NCBI GenBank assembly: GCA_028289465.1
Contig: JANQPM010000041.1
Span: 1-49,971 of the forward strand
Direction of reading: 5' to 3'
Source of the DNA: Lysobacterales bacterium
Lineage (GTDB): Bacteria; Pseudomonadota; Gammaproteobacteria; Xanthomonadales; SZUA-36
Length of the DNA stretch: 49,971 bases
The notes beneath the pieces were generated by a model. It worked only from the letters and a program-made list of their open reading frames with translations. It was not told the origin of the DNA and did no database searches. The position numbers and the translations under genes are program-made. Of this stretch, positions 43,669 through 49,971 are shown in pieces (position 1 is the first letter of the stretch; each line of letters begins with the position of its first letter).

Positions 43669-44241
43669 TGAGACTCTCCCAATATTTTCCATAAATGGTT
43701 GGTATTCGGCCGATACCGAAAATTTAATTCAGGCCTGTTGCGTCTACAGTCAGCAAACACCCGCAGAACAGGCGTTCAGACACAATTCCTGAACAGACGA
43801 AATGTTAGCACTATCTGCAACAAGATGAAAAGATTTTGTTAACTTTCCGTTAAAGATATTAATATCAAAGACTTATCTAACAAACAATGATGATATTGGT
43901 TAATATTTGCGCAAAAAATACGATTAGAGGAGTTTTCGTACGTTGTTTCTACGTACTTTTGGTCAATTTTGGTGCGGTGCCACCGGAAGGAAGGATAGTT
44001 TTGGATGGGGCTATAGCGCAAAGACGTCGTCGGGGTTGCTGCAGGTAAAGCAGGGCCTCGGAGCCGCAGGCGACCCGCCGGAGCAGTCGCCGTGAAGCAC
44101 GGCTTCTTGCGCGTTGCGCAAACCGCCATGCCTCCCCTGGCTTGCTCTCCCGGTTGGGTGAGCGAGCAGTGCGAGCGAGACCAGAGGGGCGAGCGGCACC
44201 AGAGGGGTCGCGCGTTAGTTGCACGTTGTAGCCCGGCTGGA
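43669..44241. promoter_or_regulatory. Leader region of TonB receptor 2
   Basis: About 570 bases without a convincing gene. The part from 43800 to 43975 is AT-rich. It holds three symmetrical sites: TTAAC-N5-GTTAA (43839-43853), the perfect palindrome GATATTAATATC (43855-43866), and GTACGT-N7-ACGTAC (43938-43956). GTTTTCGTA at 43932-43940 overlaps the last. From 43975 to 44241 the DNA is GC-rich and has no recognised feature; ORFs there look spurious. Confidence 0.55.
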
Positions 44242-44609
44242 CAGTCTGGCGGTTTTCCGAAGGAAAGAAGCCGGACTGGGAGGCCCCAGAATAAGAAACC
44301 TGGGGCGTTTGGCTGTGGCTTTCGCCCGAACGCGCTTAACGTCTTCGCCAGAAGGCTTCTTCGCTATCGTAAAACCCCAATTCAGGTGACTTGATGTAGG
44401 TGACTTGGCCGGCGGTTTAACGGCAAAGAAGCCGGTCGGCAGGCACCGTTAAGCGCGTCTGGTTTTGCCTGCGCTCGAAAGAAGCGGGCAAAAGACACCG
44501 CCGATTCCAGCCGGTTGGTTCGCGCAGCGAATCAGAGGCTGGAATCTGTGGATCTACGCCGTCTTGGGGTTGCGGTTTTCGCCCTTGGGCGAAAGAAGCG
44601 GGTACAAGA
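44242..44609. repeat. Mosaic of hairpin repeats before the DUF4097 gene
   Basis: Copies in order: 44242-44278 (outer CAGTCTGGC/GCCGGACTG, inner TTTCC/GGAAA); a separate hairpin 44283-44306 (GCCCCAG/CTGGGGC); an inverted copy about 44341-44378; a copy about 44405-44441; 44456-44495 (TTTTGCC/GGCAAAA); type B 44502-44545 with a perfect GATTCCAGCC/GGCTGGAATC outer stem; type A 44560-44609 (GTCTTG/CAAGAC with TTCGCCC/GGGCGAA). The conserved pieces are GCGGTTT on the 5' side and AAGAAGC on the 3' side. The last copy ends about 10 bases beyond the stop of the DUF4097 gene. Confidence 0.85.
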
Positions 44610-44619
44610 CACCTTATGA

Positions 44620-45516
44620 TCAGCGCCGAATAGCAATATCGCCGCTGAAGCTGTCGATTCGAACCAGACCGTCGCCATCGCCTGCAACAGTGTCCAGCGA
44701 GGTTTGCGGACCATGGCGGCGCTTTTCGACCGCACCGAAATCCGACCGGATGGTCCCGCTGAAGCTGGCCGCCTCGAAACGGGTGGAGATGTCCCCTTTC
44801 AACACCAATTCGACATCGCCGCTCATGCTCTCGAAAGACAAGCGCACGTCCCTGGATAATTCGGTATCCAGCACCAGGTCGCCGGATACGGTCTCGAACC
44901 GGCCCCATTTGGTACCCGATGCGACGACTTCCACATCTCCGGAGACGGTATCTACCCGGATTTCACCCATGACGCCGTCAATGATGACTTCACCGCTGAC
45001 GGTCTCTATCTGGGTCTGACTCGATTTGCCGCGGTATTCGATATCACCGCTGACGCTTTGCAGGTCGGCGACGCGCGCACCGGCTTCGATATCCAGGTCG
45101 CCGCTGACCGACGCGGCGACCACGCGTTCCCCTTCCACACCGTCGACATAGATATCCGCACTGACTGTTTCGGCTTCGACGCTGGCTCCTCCGGGTACCT
45201 TGACCAGCAGCTTGGATTCACCGCGGTGGCGGTGCTTTTTCGGCATTTTGACCTCAATACGCAGACCGCTGCCCGTACGGCTCACCTGCAGACCTTTCGA
45301 CTCTTCGCTGATGCGGCCGGAAATGGACACCTGGTCCTTGTTCCAGGCTTCGATTTCCAGTTCGCCGACCGGATTGATGATAGTGACGTAGCCATTGCTG
45401 TCCAGATCGTGCGTTTCATCAATACTGATATCGGCTAACACTGCCTGAACCGGTATCAGACTGACCGGAAGCAGGCCGAATACAGCCGCAATGGCTGATC
45501 TGCGTGCGCTGTTCAT
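44620..45516 (-). CDS. DUF4097 beta-helix protein, secreted
   Basis: 298 residues with a signal peptide (about 1-28). The rest is a repeat of short beta strands marked by 'VSGD': TVSADIYVDG, ASVSGDLDIEAG, SVSGDIEYRG, TVSGEVIIDG, TVSGDVEVVA, TVSGDLVLDT, SMSGDVELVL, SFSGTIRSDF, SFSGDIAIRR, about one per 20 residues, as in DUF4097/DUF4098 proteins. ATG 45516 follows GGAG by 7 bases. It overlaps the anti-sigma gene by 4 bases and ends the operon sigma-antisigma-DUF4097. Probable envelope function, exact role unknown. Confidence 0.9.
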   Translation of the reverse strand: MNSARRSAIAAVFGLLPVSLIPVQAVLADISIDETHDLDSNGYVTIINPVGELEIEAWNKDQVSISGRISEESKGLQVSRTGSGLRIEVKMPKKHRHRGESKLLVKVPGGASVEAETVSADIYVDGVEGERVVAASVSGDLDIEAGARVADLQSVSGDIEYRGKSSQTQIETVSGEVIIDGVMGEIRVDTVSGDVEVVASGTKWGRFETVSGDLVLDTELSRDVRLSFESMSGDVELVLKGDISTRFEAASFSGTIRSDFGAVEKRRHGPQTSLDTVAGDGDGLVRIDSFSGDIAIRR

Positions 45517-46067
45517 AATTCTCTCCAAGACTGGAATTCCAGTTGATTCATTTCCTTCAATAGCGACATCTGCCGTGCCTCTACCCGCACCAACCAGCGG
45601 GCCAGGTCGGCATTGCCCGGATCCTGCCGCAACGCGTCCCGCAACACCTTCGCAAGATCCTTCAACTCACTAAAACCGTCCTCAACCTCGATACTGGTTG
45701 TCGCCGGCATCCAATCAGGACCGGACAGCAGGCTGCTGCCGTAGACTTCCTTCAACGCGCCGTCCATTTCCTGAAACAGTGCGGCCAGATGATTCCCGCC
45801 GTTTCCGTACACCGTATCGTCAGCCAGCATTTCGTCCGCGTCACCGGGCGGCTGGCGCGAGCCGACCAGATAGCCTGCGAGCACCGCTACCAGCAGGCCG
45901 GCGGCAATCATCGCCGGCTGCCGCCGGGCTGTGCGTGCCGGCGGCACCTGCACCTGCGGCGCATTCAGACGAACCTCGATTCCGGGCCATAGATCACTTC
46001 CGGGTTCCCGCTCCCTCGGCAGTGTACCCAATGCATCGAGCAATCTCTGTTCGGTATCCTTGTTCAC
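45513..46067 (-). CDS. Putative anti-sigma factor, membrane
   Basis: 184 residues: a cytoplasmic N-terminal part (about 1-48), one membrane helix (about 52-69, AMIAAGLLVAVLAGYLVGS) and a periplasmic helical domain with a possible coiled coil (about 140-175). Topology and its place after the ECF sigma gene support an anti-sigma role. No zinc-binding ZAS motif (HxxxCxxC) is seen. The start is GTG at 46067 with AAGGA upstream. Two further copies of the start segment, GTGAACAAG, lie at 46092 and 46107. Confidence 0.75.
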   Translation of the reverse strand: MNKDTEQRLLDALGTLPREREPGSDLWPGIEVRLNAPQVQVPPARTARRQPAMIAAGLLVAVLAGYLVGSRQPPGDADEMLADDTVYGNGGNHLAALFQEMDGALKEVYGSSLLSGPDWMPATTSIEVEDGFSELKDLAKVLRDALRQDPGNADLARWLVRVEARQMSLLKEMNQLEFQSWREL

Positions 46068-46107
46068 TACGTATCCTTGTATCCTTGTTCACTGGATTCT
46101 TGTTCAC
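46065..46107 (-). repeat. Triplicated start segment of the anti-sigma gene
   Basis: GTGAACAAG occurs at 46107, 46092 and 46067 (minus strand), the last two as GTGAACAAGGATAC. The steps are 15 and 25 bases, so the third copy is out of frame with the first two. The copies also repeat the AAGGAT Shine-Dalgarno-like sequence. Confidence 0.75.
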
Positions 46108-46120
46108 CGGGATCCTTAGA

Positions 46121-46669
46121 TCACCGGGCCAAACTCTCCTGTAGCAGTTTCCGCGCCCGGTGCAACTGCGCCTTGGAACTGCCGACGGCCATGCCGGTTA
46201 CCTCCGCGATATCCCGATGCCGGTAACCTTCCACATCGTGCAGTACCAGAACGGTTCGAGCCCGTTCGGGTAACTTTGCGATCGCCGCTTCCAGGTCCAT
46301 GACCTGGCCGACATTGGTCGCGCCGACCGCCAGGGCCTGATCAGCATAGGTTGCATCCAGCGGCTGCTCTTTTTCGACTCTGCGCATTCGAATGCGCCGG
46401 TCGCTGAGCGCCACGTTCGCCGCTACCCGGTGCAGCCAGGTGCTGAACTGGCTTTCCAGCCGAAAGGTATGTAATTTCGTCCATGCCTTCACAAATGCAT
46501 CCTGAGTCAGTTCCTCAGCCAACGCGTCTATTCCACCGCAGATACGCCAACATAGAGAATGTATGCGCCGTACGTGCATTCGATAGAGCGACGCGAACGC
46601 CGCAGTATCGCCCTGTTGAGCAAGACGAACGAGGTCATGTTCCGAAATGGCAGACGCTGCTTGTTTCAA
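46121..46669 (-). CDS. ECF-type RNA polymerase sigma factor
   Basis: 182 residues. Region 2 (LVRLAQQGDTAAFASLYRMHVRRIHSLCWRI...AEELTQDAFVKAWTKLHTFR) and region 4 (AIAKLPERARTVLVLHDVEGYRHRDIAEVTGMAVGSSKAQLHRARKLLQ) are both complete and nothing follows, so it is an ECF sigma of RpoE-like build. The start is TTG at 46669 with GGGA just upstream. Anti-sigma gene follows after 53 bases. Its target promoter is not identified. Confidence 0.93.
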   Translation of the reverse strand: MKQAASAISEHDLVRLAQQGDTAAFASLYRMHVRRIHSLCWRICGGIDALAEELTQDAFVKAWTKLHTFRLESQFSTWLHRVAANVALSDRRIRMRRVEKEQPLDATYADQALAVGATNVGQVMDLEAAIAKLPERARTVLVLHDVEGYRHRDIAEVTGMAVGSSKAQLHRARKLLQESLAR

Positions 46670-46882
46670 AAATCCCGGCCTATTTCGAATTGCCCGTGTT
46701 TGTGGAATTAGATGGCATTTGGCGTCAAAGCGTTTAAAGCCGTTACCATAAGATACATTTCGATCGAAGACAGTTTACACAAGCCGTGTCGCTGCCGCCC
46801 TGCCGCGTATCGGTGCCCGCAGGTTTCAGGCCGAAAGATCAGGACCTGTGTTGTCTCCTTGCGCCGAAAGGCACTTCTACTG
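46670..46882. promoter_or_regulatory. Upstream region of the sigma operon
   Basis: 213 bases between the HDAC-like gene (whose 3' end is here) and the sigma gene, both on the minus strand. It should hold the promoter of the sigma operon; I could not define a -35/-10 pair with confidence. No gene was found. Confidence 0.4.
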
Positions 46883-47803
46883 CTAACTGTCGCGTCGCTG
46901 CCAGCATTGATAGCTGCGATGCGCTTCGACCACGCTGTTAAAGTGAATATCCACGATGTCCTGTACCCGTTCGGCATAGCCGCCGGCCATAACCATCGCG
47001 ACCGGCACCCGGTGCTGCCGGCAGGCATCGAATACTCGAATGTCGCGTTGGCGCAGGCCGGCCTTGCTCAACGCCAGGCGACCGAGCCGATCGCCATGAT
47101 AAGGGTCGGCTCCGGCCAGATAGATCATCAGGTCCGGCCGGCAATCGGCAAACAAGCCGTCCAGGGCCTGCTGCAGCGCAGCCAGATAGGATGCATCATC
47201 GGTCCCATCCGGCAGCGCGATGTCGCGGTCGCTGCTCGCCTTGCGCGCCGGGTAGTTGCCCGCGCCGTGAATCGAACAGGTATAGAGGCTGGAATCGCTT
47301 TGGCACAGGCGGGCGGTACCGTCTCCCTGGTGCACGTCCAGATCGAGAAAGGCGATGCGTTCGGCGGCAAGATGAGTCTGAGCCCAGCGCGCCGCGACCA
47401 CCGCGTCGTTGAACACGCAGTAGCCGCCGCCGTGATCAATATGAGCGTGATGCGTCCCGCCGGCCAGATTGACCGACACACCGTGTTCGAAGGCCGAGCG
47501 TACCGCACCGATGGTGCCGCCGACCGAGCGCCGCGAGCGTTCGACCATGCGCCGGGACCATGGAAAGCCGATACGGCTCTGCTCCTGCCGGTCCAGTTCC
47601 CCGCGGGTCACCCGGTAAAGGTAATCGGCGTCATGGACGCGCAGCAAATCTTCGTCGCCGGCCGCAGCCGGCACACATAATGTTATCGGTGGGTAAAACG
47701 ACGCTTGTTCGATACGCTGCCGCAGCAGGGCGTATTTTTGCATCGGAAAACGGTGTCCGGCCGGCAGCGGCAATACGAAATGGTCGCAGTAATATGCCCT
47801 CAT
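46883..47803 (-). CDS. Histone-deacetylase-family protein
   Basis: 306 residues of the arginase/HDAC fold, a zinc-dependent amidohydrolase removing acetyl groups from an unknown bacterial substrate (polyamine, small molecule or protein). Catalytic and metal motifs are GGTHHAHIDHGGGYCVFND (about 114-132), FLDLDVHQGDG with the metal Asp/His, and LAGADPYHGD with a further Asp. The family closing MAGGYA is present. Its ATG lies 41 bases after the PEPCK stop, so the two may be co-transcribed. Shine-Dalgarno is not evident. Confidence 0.92.
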   Translation of the reverse strand: MRAYYCDHFVLPLPAGHRFPMQKYALLRQRIEQASFYPPITLCVPAAAGDEDLLRVHDADYLYRVTRGELDRQEQSRIGFPWSRRMVERSRRSVGGTIGAVRSAFEHGVSVNLAGGTHHAHIDHGGGYCVFNDAVVAARWAQTHLAAERIAFLDLDVHQGDGTARLCQSDSSLYTCSIHGAGNYPARKASSDRDIALPDGTDDASYLAALQQALDGLFADCRPDLMIYLAGADPYHGDRLGRLALSKAGLRQRDIRVFDACRQHRVPVAMVMAGGYAERVQDIVDIHFNSVVEAHRSYQCWQRRDS

Positions 47804-47844
47804 TGCGTATCGGTCGCGCGGTATCGCCCCGGGTCGCGGGACGG

Positions 47845-49584
47845 TCAGGCTAGTGCATCGGAAATGCGCCGGTGCTCCTGCTTTATGCCTTCCGGCAGAC
47901 GCTCGCCATAGCTGCCCAGATATTCGCCGATTTGTTCGAGTTCCGCTTGCCAGCCGGCCCGGTCTACGCGCAGCAATTCCGCCAGCGTACCGGCATCGAT
48001 ATCCAGATTATCGACGTTCAGGCTGTCAGCGGTAGGCACGTTGCCGATAGGCGTGGCCACAGCATCGGCGCTACTCTTGCAACGGCCGATAATCCATTCC
48101 AGAACCCGCATATTGTCGCCGAAACCCGGCCACATGAAGCGGCCTTCCGAGTCTTTGCGGAACCAGTTCACATGGAAGATTTTCGGCAAGCGGTCGCTTT
48201 TCTCGGCGAAACTCAGCCAGTGTTGCCAGTAGTCGGCAAAGTTATAGCCGCAAAACGGCTTCATGGCCATCGGATCGCGCCGAACCACCCCGACCTGGCC
48301 AGTCGCGGCCGCAGTAGTTTCCGAGGCCATCGACGCGCCGACCAGCACGCCGCGCGCCCAGGACTCCGTTTCAAACACCAGCGGCACCAGGCTTTCTCGG
48401 CGGCCGCCGAAGATGATCGCGGAAATCGGTACACCCTGCGGCGCTTCCGCTTGTTCGGAGTAGGCCGGGCATTGTTTGATGGAAACGGTGAAACGGGAAT
48501 TAGGATGCGCGGCGGCGCCATTGCCTTTCACATAGTCCCTGCCCTGCCAGTCCTTGGCCGGCTCGTCCCGACCCAGGCCTTCCCACCATGGCTGATTGTC
48601 GGCGGTGACCCCAACATTGGTGAAAATGGCATCGCGATCCAGCATGGCCAGCGCGTTGGGATTGGTTTTCTTGCTGGTTCCGGGGGCAACGCCGAAAAAC
48701 CCGGCTTCCGGATTAATCGCCCACAAACGGCCGTCTTCGCCCAGGTTCATCCAGCAGATATCGTCGCCGACCGTCCATACTTTCCAGCCCTGGTAGATTT
48801 CCGGCGGAATCAGCATGGCCAAGTTGGTTTTGCCGCAGGCGGAAGGGAAAGCCGCGGCAACGTAGTGCGTTTCGCCTTGCGGGCTTTCCAGGCCCAGGAT
48901 CAGCATGTGCTCGGCCAGCCAGCCTTCGGACCTGGCCTGGTGGCTGGCGATCCGCAGTGCATGGCACTTCTTGCCCAGCAGCGCGTTGCCGCCGTAGCCC
49001 GATCCGACGCTCTTGATACTCAGCTCTTCGGGAAAGTGCATGATATAGCGACGCTCCGGAGATAAATCGCCAATCGAATGCAGCCCTTTGACGAACTGTC
49101 CCTCGCGTTCGATTCGCGCCAGCGCCGGGCTGCCCATGCGCGTCATGATGCGCATGTTCGCGACCACATACGGACTGTCGGTGATTTCCACGCCGCAGCG
49201 CGCCAGCGGTGAGTCGATCGGACCCATGCAATAAGGAATGACATACATGGTGCGGCCGCGCATTGCGCCTTCGAACAGCGCATCGATCTTCGCGTGGGCC
49301 TCCTGTGGCGGCATCCAGTGGTTGTTCGGACCGGCATCGGCTTCGGCACTGGTACAGACAAAGGTAAGATGCTCTACCCGCGCCACATCCGACGGATCGG
49401 AACGATGCAGATAGCAGTTCGGGTGAGTCTCTGTGTTCAGTGCAATCAGATCACCGCTGCCCAGCATTTGCCGGACCAGTTCCTGGTTTTCCGCGTCGCT
49501 GCCGGTACACCAGTGAATCGTTTCCGGCTGGGTCAGGGATGCAACCTCTTCGACCCAGGCTTTCAGCGCCATATTGGTAGTCAC
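47845..49584 (-). CDS. pckG: Phosphoenolpyruvate carboxykinase (GTP)
   Basis: 579 residues. It makes PEP from oxaloacetate with GTP in gluconeogenesis. Signatures are the substrate and Mn sites SVGSGYGGNALLGKKCHALR, the P-loop FPSACGKTNLAM (Cys-containing, typical of the GTP form), the Mn/GTP block VGDDICWMNLGEDG and NPEAGFFGVAPGTS, and the C-terminal FGDNMRVLEWI. The start is GTG at 49584 with GAGAGGAT 6 bases before; the frame extends 28 codons upstream. The ATP form of the enzyme has different motifs. Confidence 0.96.
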   Translation of the reverse strand: MTTNMALKAWVEEVASLTQPETIHWCTGSDAENQELVRQMLGSGDLIALNTETHPNCYLHRSDPSDVARVEHLTFVCTSAEADAGPNNHWMPPQEAHAKIDALFEGAMRGRTMYVIPYCMGPIDSPLARCGVEITDSPYVVANMRIMTRMGSPALARIEREGQFVKGLHSIGDLSPERRYIMHFPEELSIKSVGSGYGGNALLGKKCHALRIASHQARSEGWLAEHMLILGLESPQGETHYVAAAFPSACGKTNLAMLIPPEIYQGWKVWTVGDDICWMNLGEDGRLWAINPEAGFFGVAPGTSKKTNPNALAMLDRDAIFTNVGVTADNQPWWEGLGRDEPAKDWQGRDYVKGNGAAAHPNSRFTVSIKQCPAYSEQAEAPQGVPISAIIFGGRRESLVPLVFETESWARGVLVGASMASETTAAATGQVGVVRRDPMAMKPFCGYNFADYWQHWLSFAEKSDRLPKIFHVNWFRKDSEGRFMWPGFGDNMRVLEWIIGRCKSSADAVATPIGNVPTADSLNVDNLDIDAGTLAELLRVDRAGWQAELEQIGEYLGSYGERLPEGIKQEHRRISDALA

Positions 49585-49971
49585 GCAACTATCCTCTCTG
49601 TATTCGTCCGCTTGGTGCGTCGCCTCGCCGGCCCGATGCCCAGACCGGTCTCGAATTCCCGGCTGCAAATTCTAACTAAAGGTGGCGCAGATTAACGCCT
49701 GACAACGACAAATTCAATGCTCTCAGCCACTGTTTTACACGCTTTGTCTCAGTCCCGCCGGAATCGCCCCTCAACGGCGCTGCATCTAAAGGAGTCTCGC
49801 GCTCGCGTCTTTCGTAGCGCAGGTGGAGTCAGACGGCGGTTTCGCGATAGCGAAGAAGCCTTCTGACGGAACCGTTAAGCGCGTGCAGGTGGAGTCAGAC
49901 GCCGGTTTCGCGATAGCGAAGAAGCCTTCTGACGGAACCGTTAAGCGCGTGCAGGTGGAGTCAGACGGCGG
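49585..49971. repeat. Intergenic region with 66-bp tandem hairpin repeats at the right edge
   Basis: The first 230 bases, upstream of pckG, should hold its promoter; nothing else was recognised. From 49818 two complete 66-bp units and a piece of a third follow, each beginning AGGTGGAGTCAGAC (49821, 49887, 49953). Each has an imperfect hairpin (49828-49867, 49894-49933) with outer GTCAGA/TCTGAC and inner TTCGC/GCGAA arms over GATA. The units differ by single bases (GGCGG versus GCCGG). The array runs past the window. The internal bases GGTTT and AAGAAGC link it to the repeats at 8004-8166 and 44242-44609. Confidence 0.85.

Noticed and set aside
44092..44394. Small open frames in the GC-rich intergenic part (also 43839-44129 and 43949-44224)
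   Set aside because: No ribosome-binding site or family likeness; composition (Arg/Pro/Ala-rich) is typical of chance frames in GC-rich repeat DNA.
47872..49065. Open frame of 397 codons on the plus strand
   Set aside because: Antisense to pckG, which has all family motifs; no independent evidence of coding.
49818..49971. CRISPR array
   Set aside because: The 66-bp units follow directly on one another with no unique spacers, and no cas gene is present.

Overview
The window looks like chromosomal DNA of a free-living Gram-negative gammaproteobacterium. Evidence is the GC-rich coding sequence, retraction ATPases of type IV pili (pilT, pilU), exosortase H, two large TonB-dependent receptors, and the gene order yggS-proC-yggT-DUF4426. 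The Xanthomonadales, Steroidobacterales or Woeseiales neighbourhood is my best guess from protein flavour, not a proven placement. No tRNA, rRNA, insertion sequence, prophage or CRISPR array was seen.

Left part (1-20 kb): the start of transketolase; a universal stress protein with an alanine/sodium symporter; a thioredoxin-like/DUF3052 pair; a plug-less outer-membrane barrel followed by a 2-oxoglutarate/Fe(II) oxygenase; several uncharacterised small proteins; an OmpR-type two-component system whose gene is preceded by four half-sites at exact 11-bp spacing; pilT-pilU; the yggS-proC-yggT-DUF4426 run; TerB-like, trmH, and a tightly overlapping xrtH-SDR-pdxH-yjbQ operon.

Middle (19-29 kb): aroK-aroB-hemE with overlapping starts and stops, a 1,380-residue propeller hybrid sensor kinase, and two tandem membrane GTPases with a 74-bp overlap.

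Accessory part (28.9-43.7 kb): an oxygenase converges on an operon of three sulfotransferase-like proteins, a second oxygenase and a methyltransferase. Next come two closely related TonB-dependent receptors, with an AraC-type regulator and a membrane-anchored CadC/TolB-like sensor between them. I read the cluster as a candidate system that hydroxylates, sulfonates and methylates an unknown substrate, possibly tied to uptake through the receptor. This is inference from gene families and layout.

Right part (44-50 kb): an ECF sigma/anti-sigma/DUF4097 operon, an HDAC-like deacetylase, and GTP-dependent PEP carboxykinase.

Three non-coding stretches (7.9-8.17 kb, 44.2-44.6 kb, 49.8-50 kb) carry one family of hairpin repeats. 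The stems change sequence between copies but stay paired around a conserved internal loop, and two copies sit 5-10 bases beyond stop codons. This is the strongest undescribed-looking signal in the window.
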